Position numbers and translations under genes: made by a program
In this document: positions 56,101 through 63,310 of the stretch, piece by piece
How the letters are laid out: every line of letters begins with the position of its first letter
How positions within the stretch are numbered: the first letter of the stretch is position 1
Assembly: GCA_946480835.1 (NCBI GenBank)
Contig: CAMLLC010000002.1
Coordinates: 62,001 to 126,000, forward strand
Reading direction: 5' to 3'
Source: Entomomonas sp945283395
GTDB lineage: Bacteria; Pseudomonadota; Gammaproteobacteria; Pseudomonadales; Pseudomonadaceae
DNA length: 64,000 nt
Notes under the pieces: generated by a model
Databases searched by the model: none
Told to the model about the DNA's origin: nothing
The model's input: only the letters and a program-made list of their open reading frames with translations

Positions 56101-56806
56101 TGTAGCTAGTATTTCAGGAAGTGATGAGGCCACTACCCGTAGATTTTATCAAAAGCCCATGATATACAAATTCACAGGTAATCTAGCTAATTATATATCA
56201 GTTAACATAGGAACTGGCTACAAAGCCCATCCACTGGTCAAGAATAACGAAGATAGGTTCTATTCATTTCGTTTTCCATTAAAAGCTAGTATAACCGATA
56301 CAACAGTTATAAAAGATAGCGATTTACCTAATGCCAATCCTACTGATACAACTACAGAGTTGAATATAACTAAAGGTTTTAAAGTGCCATTGGCACAAGA
56401 AACGTCTGATGCTGTGAAAGGGGAGAAAATAGTTTCTAATGCTTTTGCTGGGATGGATAGATTAGTATTTAATACCTATATTCCTTATGTAGGAGAAAAA
56501 GCAAGTAGTTGCTATCCTATAGTGGGTACGCAAAGAACCTATTATTTTAGTTTATCAAAGGGGTTTTCTTTATTAAAAACGGGCTTTACTGAAGTAACTC
56601 CTTCAACATTACCATTAGATGTAGTAGCTTATTGTAATGCAAACTATTGTTCTATTATAAGTAGCATGAATGAGTTATCTGATAGTGTTGGAGAACCAAA
56701 TAGCAAGTTAAAACTAGTGGATGCGCAATTTTTCGAAAAGAATGAAGGTGGGCTAGCAAAGAAAACTACTTGGACTGATCTATTTAGTCCGGCAGTTATA
56801 AAATAA
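53147..56806 (+). CDS. pilY1: PilY1-type type IV pilus tip adhesin / biogenesis factor
   Basis: PilY1 is a large surface/pilus-tip protein needed for type IV pilus extension, adhesion and surface sensing. The protein has 1219 residues from the TTG at 53147, chosen because AAGGAG lies seven bases upstream and the signal peptide becomes normal (MIINLLARKTLPLLAATIAG, cleavage near SYADD); an ATG at 53105 has no SD. A von Willebrand A domain with MIDAS VIFLLDTSGSM lies at ~46-56. The C-terminal beta-propeller has a calcium-binding loop DKNNNGYID (~808-816). The minor pilin genes that normally accompany it are absent; flanking hairpins suggest it is monocistronic. Confidence 0.92.
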   Translation: MIINLLARKTLPLLAATIAGYSLFSYADDTEVYFSDINKQPKPNVIFLLDTSGSMIGTINGYGASGNTDTTKPRLASLKEAVETIMANKDVKDLRMGVLQFSDNTKIRMEQEVVDIDEIDDDADIAASDRTSINANTTILKQRLLSGSDDGMERWGNNFPDLKNNSYIYVANNALLGFRFANILLKKPSEVGITDADKGIKKAELSFRLVSRPGNSSKSIDIYLDPAINASHLNSSFFGDFTQRIQKSTQNITINYSMSNLGSDFRMKLDVTELIRGKINQADWQSGNAIAFILAGLSGLNIIPTENITKDYRPYLTLEVDNRLIAKNKRTKREKVMDAIAGFTANGGTYIVSNLLAASQYISDINGSLGSVGPYHNPVNYKSPLIDDCQMSHIVLMSDGRPEGDGYAAGSVKSYIGQYSTCRIFNGPDKSTWVNENSYRNTNENCGRALASWMARTSHATIADPLNAKYKSGAFVRTHTIGFAMRVGSSEQKFLEDLADAGQGIHRTSADTAALIKAFQKIIENALLINKPSASGTVTLSPQNGFDQRPEVFYSLYKSESYDYWSGNMKGFKMIYRGYKLTNGKQVERAILADWQGTNPVINDGGTFRENLDTAWSVKDSGDMTKGGVVDQLSEPASRKVYTTTNGSLLAGTALMASSYGAGITDDELKVTIAQNEANPSEKRKLRGQGLLDFIRGFTYKEGGSDTVSPKKIGDSANNGVTLVSYGCDDTNKRIMTCNFNQLHQVALLATNDGILRGYELRTGKNIFEFMPKQMLPLIDKLQTKKGLNINKVRSYGLDGQVAVYHDDKNNNGYIDKGESAYAIVVSGRGGSSIYGIDISNESSPQLKWTITHDTNGFAKLGKTWSVPAVGKVKLNTQVDYVPIMVFGGGYDESQDTNPVQHEDSVGNALYVVNPTTGELLWSTSENMNYSIPGDVALLTDNTPNHLVTDIFFGDMGGQLWRFSVVNGVTNYADMFVAGGGDKGIVASISGSDEATTRRFYQKPMIYKFTGNLANYISVNIGTGYKAHPLVKNNEDRFYSFRFPLKASITDTTVIKDSDLPNANPTDTTTELNITKGFKVPLAQETSDAVKGEKIVSNAFAGMDRLVFNTYIPYVGEKASSCYPIVGTQRTYYFSLSKGFSLLKTGFTEVTPSTLPLDVVAYCNANYCSIISSMNELSDSVGEPNSKLKLVDAQFFEKNEGGLAKKTTWTDLFSPAVIK

Positions 56807-56813
56807 TTATAGC

Positions 56814-56844
56814 AAAGCCTTAGTTATTATCTAACTAGGGCTTT
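56814..56844. terminator. Hairpin between pilY1 and sseA
   Basis: AAAGCCTTAGTT pairs imperfectly with AACTAGGGCTTT around a seven-base loop. The genes converge here, so it may serve both; the T-run is weak. Confidence 0.6.
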
Positions 56845-56899
56845 GGATAGAGCATTTTAGTAGTTTAATCTGTAGGTATCATTAATATAGCTATTAATA

Positions 56900-57751
56900 T
56901 CATGATTTTGCGATAGGCCTATTTGAATCTGTAATCCATTCACTCCATGATCCAGCATAAAGAGGGACTAGCGGATATCCAGCAAGACATAATGCAAAGA
57001 GATTATGACAGGCTGATACTCCTGAACCACAGTAGGCAAATACCTTATCTATAGGTTTGTTAGCTATTAATTTATTAAAACGTTCATGTAATGTTTCAAT
57101 AGGTAAAAAATGGCCTTTTTCATCTAAATTTTCCTTAAAATCAGCACAACAAGCTCCCGGAATATGACCCGCTATAGGGTCTAACGGTTCTACTTCTCCC
57201 GAAAAACGGGGTAGTGCTCTGGCATCTAATAACGTTAGGTTAGGATCCGTTAGGTTTTTTTCTAAAGTAGTAGCAGTTATGACCAAAGAATCATCTGCTT
57301 TACCAGTAAAATTGCCAGCTGTATATTTAGGTACTTGATCGCTAATAGGATAATTGGCAGCCTGCCATGCTTTAAATCCACCATCTAATAGAAATATATT
57401 ATCTCTTTTTCCTAGCCATATTAAAGTCCACCACATTTTGGTAGCAAAGGGAGTATTCCCATCATCATAAATAACTACTTGACTATTATTATGCAATCCA
57501 ATTTTTGCTAGCTTTTGGATAAGATGGTTAGGGTTAGGTAAAGGGTGTCTACTTGTTACTCCTTTAATTACAGGAGCAGATAGGTCTTTTTCCAGATCAA
57601 GAAAAATGGCATTAGCAATATGACCTTGTTGATAAGCTCGTGCACCATAATTGGGATCATCTAGAGCAAAGCGGCAATCAAAAATAATTAAATTATCATC
57701 AGTTAATTGATCAGCCAATTTGGGTGCCTGAATAAGTTGTGCTAAAGCCAT
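56900..57751 (-). CDS. sseA: 3-mercaptopyruvate sulfurtransferase
   Basis: This two-rhodanese-domain enzyme transfers sulfur from 3-mercaptopyruvate to thiol acceptors or cyanide. The protein has 283 residues from the ATG at 57751, where AGGAG lies seven bases upstream; the longer frame to 57811 adds a non-conserved extension. The N-terminal rhodanese domain has IIFDCRFALDDPNYGARAY and HIANAIFLD. The C-terminal domain has LLDARALPRFSGEVEPLDPIAGHIPGA and the catalytic loop CGSGVSA with its Cys (~241). The loop is like MPST (CGSGVTA) and unlike thiosulfate sulfurtransferases. Confidence 0.92.
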   Translation of the reverse strand: MALAQLIQAPKLADQLTDDNLIIFDCRFALDDPNYGARAYQQGHIANAIFLDLEKDLSAPVIKGVTSRHPLPNPNHLIQKLAKIGLHNNSQVVIYDDGNTPFATKMWWTLIWLGKRDNIFLLDGGFKAWQAANYPISDQVPKYTAGNFTGKADDSLVITATTLEKNLTDPNLTLLDARALPRFSGEVEPLDPIAGHIPGACCADFKENLDEKGHFLPIETLHERFNKLIANKPIDKVFAYCGSGVSACHNLFALCLAGYPLVPLYAGSWSEWITDSNRPIAKS

Positions 57752-57832
57752 ATTGAAACTCCTATTAGTGAAGATAGTTTTTATCTTACTCGTTAATGCT
57801 ATTAGCTTCACTAAAAATATTTACTTTAAACA

Positions 57833-57872
57833 TGCACCAAAAAAAGACATTAATATTTTTTACTTTGCACAA
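57833..57872 (+). promoter_or_regulatory. Candidate NtrC-type half-sites upstream of glnK
   Basis: TGCACCA (57833-57839) is a perfect NtrC half-site and TGCACAA (57866-57872) a second, weaker one, 33 bases apart. They lie 80-120 bases before the sigma-54-like promoter, the usual place for enhancer sites. Confidence 0.5.
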
Positions 57873-57952
57873 AAAGAATACATAAATCTTATATGAATTG
57901 ATAAATACTATATAAATCATATAGATATATTATTAATAGATGGCATTAAACT

Positions 57953-57969
57953 TGGCAAGTTATATGCAA
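57953..57969 (+). promoter_or_regulatory. Sigma-54 (-24/-12) promoter of glnK-amtB
   Basis: TTGGCA...ATGCAA has GG and GC dinucleotides exactly ten bases apart, the rule for sigma-54 promoters. It lies about 130 bases before glnK, downstream of NtrC-like half-sites, and fits nitrogen-limited expression of glnK-amtB. Confidence 0.65.
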
Positions 57970-58096
57970 TAAGTTTTTTAACCATGGCAGATTACTTGAA
58001 AATTTTAGGTAGCTAATGGGCATAGAGTGATTAAATAGGATAAACTGTGCAGCGGGGTTTCCTCCTGTCTGCTTATCCGATTAGAGGAGAGACTGG

Positions 58097-58435
58097 ATGA
58101 AATTAGTAACTGCTATCATTAAACCATTTAAATTAGATGATGTTCGTGAAGCGTTATCTGAGATAGGTATACAAGGTATCACAGTAACAGAGGTTAAAGG
58201 GTTCGGTCGTCAAAAGGGGCATACCGAGCTTTACCGTGGGGCTGAATACGTGGTCGATTTTTTACCCAAGGTAAAAATTGAAATAGGAATCTCTGATGAC
58301 CAGTTAGATTCGGTCATAGAAGCCATTAGTAAAGCAGCTAATACAGGAAAAATAGGGGATGGTAAAATTTTTATCACACCTCTAGAACAAGCCATTCGTA
58401 TTCGTACTGGCGAAACTGATGATGATGCTATTTGA
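58097..58435 (+). CDS. glnK: PII-family nitrogen regulatory protein GlnK
   Basis: This trimeric PII protein binds 2-oxoglutarate and ATP/ADP and blocks AmtB when nitrogen is plentiful. The 112-residue protein has the PII signature: MKLVTAIIKPFKLDDVREAL at the start, the T-loop GFGRQKGHTELYRGAEY with the uridylylated Tyr51, and the C-terminal GDGKIFI. AGAGGAG lies nine bases before the ATG. It is followed by amtB after 29 bases and is preceded by a sigma-54 promoter, the classical glnK-amtB unit. Confidence 0.95.
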   Translation: MKLVTAIIKPFKLDDVREALSEIGIQGITVTEVKGFGRQKGHTELYRGAEYVVDFLPKVKIEIGISDDQLDSVIEAISKAANTGKIGDGKIFITPLEQAIRIRTGETDDDAI

Positions 58436-58464
58436 GAAGTAATAATCAGTTCAGGAGAAACCCC

Positions 58465-59784
58465 ATGTTATTATTTTCAAAATCAATTGTATTATTTTTA
58501 TTATTAATAGCTGCACCTTGCGTGATGGCAGCAGATAATTTAACCCTAAACAGTGGAGACACTGCGTGGATGCTGATTGCAACTGGTTTAGTACTATTTA
58601 TGACTATTCCAGGGCTTGCTTTGTTTTATGGTGGTATGGTAAGGGTTAAAAATATTCTATCTGTTATGATGCAATGTTTTGCTATAACTGGGCTCATTAC
58701 TATTTTATGGTTTATTTATGGCTATAGTCTAGCTTTTAGTAGCACAGGTATGGAAGCCGGAGTTACTAATATCAATTCTTTTATAGGTAGTTTAGATAAT
58801 TTATTTTTAAAGAAACTAACTCATGATGCTTTAAATGGCACTTATCCCGAAAGTGTGTGGATTACTTTTCAGTTGACTTTTGCTATTTTGACACCTGCAT
58901 TAATTGTAGGAGCCTTTGCTGAACGAATGAAGTTTTCAGCTATGTTGATCTTTATGGGCGCATGGTTTACTTTAGTTTATGCGCCTATTGCTCATATGGT
59001 TTGGGGAGGGGACGGCGGCTTAATGCATGACTGGGGAGTTATTGATTTTGCTGGAGGTACTGTTGTGCACATCAATGCTGGTATAGCTGGTTTAGTGTGT
59101 TGCATAATGTTAGGTAAACGTAAAGGCTATCCCTCTGCTGCTATGGCTCCACACAACTTGCCTTTTACATTAGTAGGCGCTGCATTGTTGTGGGTAGGCT
59201 GGTTTGGGTTTAATGCTGGTTCAGCCGGCGCAGCAGACACGTCTGCAGGTATGGCGATGTTAGTTACTCAAATTGCGACGGCGGCAGCGGCACTAGCTTG
59301 GATGGGATGTGAATGGGCTATTTATGGTAAGCCAAGTGCTCTAGGAATCGCTTCGGGAGTTGTGGCAGGTTTAGTAGCCATTACGCCCGCGGCTGGTACA
59401 GCAGGACCAGCAGGAGCGTTGGTGATTGGTTTAGTTGCTGGGGTTATTTGCTTTTTCTGTGCTACTAGTTTAAAACGTCGTTTGGGCTATGATGATTCTT
59501 TGGATGCTTTTGGAGTACATGGTGTTGGAGGTATTGTCGGCGCAATTCTAACAGGTGTTTTTGCAGCTCCAGCATTAGGTGGTTTTGACACTAGTATAAC
59601 TAATATTTCTAGTCAAGTAGCTATACAAGCTTTAGGTGTAATAGTAACGTTACTTTATACAGTGTTGGTTACTTTTATTATTTTGTTAATCATTAATAAA
59701 TTAATAGGTTTACGTGTCTCTGAAGAAGAAGAAGTTATAGGCTTAGATCTTTCATCTCACAATGAACGTGGTTATAATTTATAG
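58465..59784 (+). CDS. amtB: Ammonium transporter AmtB
   Basis: AmtB is a trimeric inner-membrane ammonium channel. The protein has 439 residues from the ATG at 58465 (CAGGAGAAA upstream; a TTG at 58432 overlapping the glnK stop is less likely). It has a signal-like N-terminus (residues ~1-23), about eleven membrane helices, and the pore histidines in FAGGTVVHINAG and FGVHGVGG. Other motifs are ALFYGGMVRVKN and WVGWFGFNAGSA. It is cotranscribed with glnK, which controls it by direct binding. A strong terminator follows. Confidence 0.95.
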   Translation: MLLFSKSIVLFLLLIAAPCVMAADNLTLNSGDTAWMLIATGLVLFMTIPGLALFYGGMVRVKNILSVMMQCFAITGLITILWFIYGYSLAFSSTGMEAGVTNINSFIGSLDNLFLKKLTHDALNGTYPESVWITFQLTFAILTPALIVGAFAERMKFSAMLIFMGAWFTLVYAPIAHMVWGGDGGLMHDWGVIDFAGGTVVHINAGIAGLVCCIMLGKRKGYPSAAMAPHNLPFTLVGAALLWVGWFGFNAGSAGAADTSAGMAMLVTQIATAAAALAWMGCEWAIYGKPSALGIASGVVAGLVAITPAAGTAGPAGALVIGLVAGVICFFCATSLKRRLGYDDSLDAFGVHGVGGIVGAILTGVFAAPALGGFDTSITNISSQVAIQALGVIVTLLYTVLVTFIILLIINKLIGLRVSEEEEVIGLDLSSHNERGYNL

Positions 59785-59802
59785 TAGACAAAGGAAGTCT
59801 AA

Positions 59803-59829
59803 AAACGCCCAGCTTAGCTGGGCGTTTCT
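59803..59829 (+). terminator. Rho-independent terminator of glnK-amtB
   Basis: AAACGCCCAGC pairs perfectly over 11 bases with GCTGGGCGTTT around TTA. It is one of the strongest hairpins in the window. Confidence 0.9.
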
Positions 59830-59938
59830 ATATTAAATGTAAAAGGATGGGAATCTAAACTATTTTATGAATTATTGTCCAACTGGATAAATTGAGTCGT
59901 TTATTTAACTATTTTTTTGTTTTATGTGGGGTTTAGTA

Positions 59939-60220
59939 ATGATTGATGATAAATTAGATCAAGAGCAAATAGAAGCCATTGAAGATGGGGATGAGGTGGC
60001 TGAGGTATTTGATGCTGGTCCAGATAGTGATGATCCAGAGGACATTAATGAACAGGATGAATTACCTGTTAGTAAAAATGTAGCCAAACCTTCCGTTGAG
60101 GAAGATCCGTTACCTAATGTGGAAGAAAAAAGAAAAGAAAGAGAAGCATTAGCACGTGCGATGGAAGAATTTTTAGCAAAAGGCGGTAAGATACAAACGT
60201 TGCAATCGGAAGAAAAATAG
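59939..60220 (+). CDS. sutA: SutA-like RNA polymerase-binding regulator
   Basis: SutA is a small acidic pseudomonad protein that binds RNA polymerase and supports transcription in slow-growing cells. The 93-residue protein from the ATG at 59939 (GGGG upstream) has a strongly acidic N-terminal half (DDKLDQEQIEAIEDGDEVAE and more). The conserved helix is LPNVEEKRKEREALARAMEE followed by FLAKGGKIQTL. As I recall the Pseudomonas protein, it has a further C-terminal tail; that tail is missing here. The gene follows glnK-amtB, as in Pseudomonas, but behind its own terminator-flanked unit. The assignment rests on the core helix and position. Confidence 0.8.
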   Translation: MIDDKLDQEQIEAIEDGDEVAEVFDAGPDSDDPEDINEQDELPVSKNVAKPSVEEDPLPNVEEKRKEREALARAMEEFLAKGGKIQTLQSEEK

Positions 60221-60228
60221 TTAAAAAG

Positions 60229-60257
60229 ATGCTTGTTATCTAAGATAACAAGCATTT
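60229..60257. terminator. Bidirectional terminator between sutA and rpiA
   Basis: ATGCTTGTTAT pairs perfectly with ATAACAAGCAT around CTAAG, between converging genes and with T-rich flanks on both strands. Confidence 0.85.
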
Positions 60258-60263
60258 CTTTAG

Positions 60264-60938
60264 TTAGGGAGTAATAAGTTGCACACCCTTATCTTTAGTT
60301 CCTAAGAATAATAGATTAGCGGGTCTTTTTACAAATAATCCATTACAGACGACACCCGTTATATTATTGATTTTTTCTTCTAAGTCAGCTGCTTTAGTCA
60401 TAGTTAAGTGATGCACATCTATGATAACATTACCATTATCAGTGATAAAACCTTCTCTATAAATAGGATCACCACCCAATTTGACTATTTCTCTAGCTAC
60501 GTAGCTGCGAGCCATTGGTATTACCTCTACAGGTAAAGGATGGCTACCTAAAGTATTCACCATTTTACTTTCATCGGCGATACAAATAAATTTTTTAGCT
60601 ACCGCAGCAATAATTTTTTCACGGGTTAAAGCTCCGCCACCACCTTTTATCATTTCTAAGTAACGATTCACCTCGTCAGCACCATCTACATAGAATTCAA
60701 AATTAGTAACACTATTGAGATCATAAACGGCTATGCCTAATTGTTTTAATCGTTTGGTTGAAACTTCAGAACTGGCAACAACACCCTCAAAATCCATTTT
60801 GTATTTAGCTATTAAATCAATAAAGTGATTAACTGTCGAACCTGTGCCTATGCCAATAATACTCTTTTTTTCTAAATGAGGAATTATATGGGAAACAGCA
60901 GCTTGGGCAGCAGCTTGTTTGAGTTGGTCTTGTGTCAT
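60264..60938 (-). CDS. rpiA: Ribose-5-phosphate isomerase A
   Basis: It interconverts ribose 5-phosphate and ribulose 5-phosphate in the pentose phosphate pathway. The 224-residue protein shows GIGTGSTVNHFIDLI (~26-40), VASSEVSTKRLKQLGI, the catalytic region YVDGADEVNRYLEMIKGGGGALTREKI, CIADESKMV and GFITDNGNVIIDVH. AGAGGAT lies 11 bases before the ATG. It is monocistronic with a terminator just past the stop. Confidence 0.95.
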   Translation of the reverse strand: MTQDQLKQAAAQAAVSHIIPHLEKKSIIGIGTGSTVNHFIDLIAKYKMDFEGVVASSEVSTKRLKQLGIAVYDLNSVTNFEFYVDGADEVNRYLEMIKGGGGALTREKIIAAVAKKFICIADESKMVNTLGSHPLPVEVIPMARSYVAREIVKLGGDPIYREGFITDNGNVIIDVHHLTMTKAADLEEKINNITGVVCNGLFVKRPANLLFLGTKDKGVQLITP

Positions 60939-61212
60939 AATCTGGAATATCCTCTATAGATGGTTTTATTTTGTTTAATTATAACAAATAATGTTGTAGT
61001 GATTTATTGATTATCACTAAAACTTGCTACTTTAAAAATTGTAAATAAACTGTTAAAGCTAATAATTTACGATGTATTAAACTGATAGCACTTTATGTAT
61101 TGATTAATTAAAGGGATTCAATATTTTTCTTAGCAAAAGCCAATTTAGCATAAGTATAATATATTCAACTATATGAATTTATCTGAATAGACTTTTGCAA
61201 GAGAGGCGTTGT

Positions 61213-61638
61213 TTATTCAATTAACTCATAGTTTAATGTTATATTAGCTTTCAATAATTTGCTAACTGGACAAATCTTTTCAGCCGTTTTAGCAATTTTA
61301 GCGAATTGCTCATTAGTCGCATTTGGTATTTTAGCTTTTAAGAATAGATGAGAGTCTGTAATAGTGCCAGTATCAGCATCTAATGTTACCTCCGCGCGAG
61401 TCTCAATGCGTTGCGCTGTTAAATGAGCCTCTCCTAATAGATTACTCAACATCATGCTATAGCAATCAGCATGTGCTGCTGCTATAAGCTCTTCAGGGTT
61501 GGTTCCTGGTTTTCCCTCTCTTTCAAAGCGCGACACAAAAGAATAGGGAGTATTATTAAGTGTTTTACTATCAGTTGTCGTAGAGCCTTTACCTGTTTTT
61601 AAAGAACCTTCCCAAATAGCTGTTGCTGAACGTTTCAT
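61213..61638 (-). CDS. osmC: OsmC-family peroxiredoxin
   Basis: OsmC reduces organic hydroperoxides and is induced by osmotic and oxidative stress. The protein has 141 residues from the ATG at 61638, which matches the family start (MKRSATAIWEGSLKTGKG); the longer frame to 61701 has an unrelated leader. The two catalytic cysteines are in AAAHADCYSMML (~57) and KICPVSKLL (~122), with NPEELIAAAHA around the first. It is divergent from folA and stands alone. Confidence 0.92.
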   Translation of the reverse strand: MKRSATAIWEGSLKTGKGSTTTDSKTLNNTPYSFVSRFEREGKPGTNPEELIAAAHADCYSMMLSNLLGEAHLTAQRIETRAEVTLDADTGTITDSHLFLKAKIPNATNEQFAKIAKTAEKICPVSKLLKANITLNYELIE

Positions 61639-61789
61639 AATATATTTCTCTAAGCAATATGGTGATTTGACTATTAAAAACTTCTTAGAAAGCTTGTTCA
61701 ATAAGCCGTTAGTTTAATTTGATAAAAGTTAATAACTACTGCCAATCTAGGTTATACTTAGCAACTTAATAGAAATTTTGAGTTATATT

Positions 61790-62296
61790 ATGTTACCGCT
61801 TAGTTTGATTGCTGCCTTAGCCGATAATAATGTGATAGGTATTAATAATAAATTGCCTTGGCATTTACCTGCTGATTTGAAACATTTCAAAGCTATCACT
61901 TCTGGTAAACCTGTCATTATGGGGCGTAGAACTTGGCAATCAATAGATAGAGCTTTACCTAATAGACTTAATATAGTAGTGAGTAAGCAACTAAATTTTA
62001 ATGCAGATGGAGCTGAGGTTTACTCTAGTTTAGAAAAAGCTATACTGCGCGCCAATAACTGGGCACATCAACAACAAGTTAGTGAATTAATGCTAATAGG
62101 TGGCGCTCAGATTTATCAAGAAGCATTAGCAAAGCAATTAGTGAGTAAGCTTTATTTGACCCGTGTTCATTTATCTCCTAAAGGTGATGCCTATTTTCCT
62201 AAGTTTAATAGGGAGGAGTGGCAAAAAATAGCGTCTACAGACTTTGCTGTTGAGGGAGATAAACCAGCTTATACTTTTGAGAATTGGGTACGCTAA
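61790..62296 (+). CDS. folA: Dihydrofolate reductase
   Basis: FolA makes tetrahydrofolate from dihydrofolate with NADPH and is the target of trimethoprim. The protein has 168 residues from the ATG at 61790; a TTG at 61778 is also in frame. The fold is standard: LIAALADNNVIGINNKLPWHLPADLKHFK at the start (family region ~5-33), VIMGRRTWQSI, and the NADPH loop LMLIGGAQIYQEAL. The end FENWVR is typical. It lies opposite osmC and no thyA is adjacent. Confidence 0.95.
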   Translation: MLPLSLIAALADNNVIGINNKLPWHLPADLKHFKAITSGKPVIMGRRTWQSIDRALPNRLNIVVSKQLNFNADGAEVYSSLEKAILRANNWAHQQQVSELMLIGGAQIYQEALAKQLVSKLYLTRVHLSPKGDAYFPKFNREEWQKIASTDFAVEGDKPAYTFENWVR

Positions 62297-62815
62297 ACTG
62301 ACCTACTAAATTTAGTTTAGCCCTAGCCTTTTTTACTGAAAATCAAAATGAAAAAGTGTTTTTTTATGGTTAAACATACTATTATGCTAATTATTTAAAT
62401 CAATAAGCAAAGTGCTATTAGTTCTCAACTTAATTTCTTTATCCGTCTATGACCCATTTAGGTAACTTCATTTAATGTGATTGGCTAATCACTATATAAA
62501 CGTTATTTACTTAAATATCTACTATGTACTTATTATATAATGAATATGCAATCCAATAACTAAGGTTATAATAGTCTACAATATATTAAGATAGACTTAA
62601 ATTTTGTAGGAAGTACTTTAATTTTTGATCGAAGTCCCTAGCTTAAGTTTTCATATAGATAATAAAGGAATATTATCTAAAATTTAGAGCGGAACTAGTT
62701 GGTTACTATTAATTTTGCTAGTTAGAAGATGTTTAGAATAACTTACTTTTACACTTATTAGTCATCAATAAAAAAGCTATTTGTCAGCCTAAGCTAAGAA
62801 ATAGCTATACAGAGT
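62297..62815. other. Gene-free region between folA and the DUF934 gene
   Basis: About 520 A+T-rich bases. The one clear element is the minus-strand terminator at 62769-62808. No coding frame is found. Confidence 0.4.
62769..62808 (-). terminator. Rho-independent terminator of the cysI-DUF934 unit
   Basis: On the minus strand AGCTATTT pairs with AAATAGCT and is followed by a run of T (plus-strand A-run at 62769-62775). It lies just after the DUF934 stop. Confidence 0.75.
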
Positions 62816-63310
62816 TTATCTTCTCCTGAATAAAGGTAACGGATTATCACTTGCGCCTTGATATGCTTCAGAAAAATCTAGTAAGCCTGATAAGGCAACT
62901 TCTATGTCCTTATCAGCTCTAACTACAAAAACATTAAAGCCACAACGTTGCATGGCGAATAGTTGGTCTTTTAACACATCCCCAATAGCTCTTATTTCAC
63001 CTTGGTAGTGATATCTATCACGCAAAATACGTGCGCTTGAGTAATGTCTTCCATTAGTAAAGGTAGGAAAATCTAAGGCAATAAGCGGTAGTTCTGCTAA
63101 ATCATTAACTAACTCCTCTATTTCTTCCTCTACTGCTAACCAAACGGCTGTATTACCTTCTCTATTTATTAATAAACTTTTGTGTTCTAACCATGTGGCT
63201 AAAGATACTATCACATCACCGGTATTAGGTATTTGATCTATAGTAGTAAGTGCTTCTAATAAATGCCAATTGTCATTTATAATTTGCCCGTCTTTAATTA
63301 TTCTTTGCAT
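62816..63310 (-). CDS. DUF934 protein linked to sulfite reductase
   Basis: A 164-residue member of the DUF934/COG3749 family, which is found downstream of cysI in pseudomonads and other proteobacteria; it is presumed to assist sulfite reduction, but its activity is not established. Family blocks are VIVSLATWLEH, LIALDFPTFTNGRHYSSARILRDRY, GEIRAIGDVLKDQLFAMQRCGFNVF. Its start overlaps the end of cysI by 17 bases (63294-63310), giving tight coupling. It ends with a terminator, so it is the last gene of the unit. Confidence 0.9.
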   Translation of the reverse strand: MQRIIKDGQIINDNWHLLEALTTIDQIPNTGDVIVSLATWLEHKSLLINREGNTAVWLAVEEEIEELVNDLAELPLIALDFPTFTNGRHYSSARILRDRYHYQGEIRAIGDVLKDQLFAMQRCGFNVFVVRADKDIEVALSGLLDFSEAYQGASDNPLPLFRRR

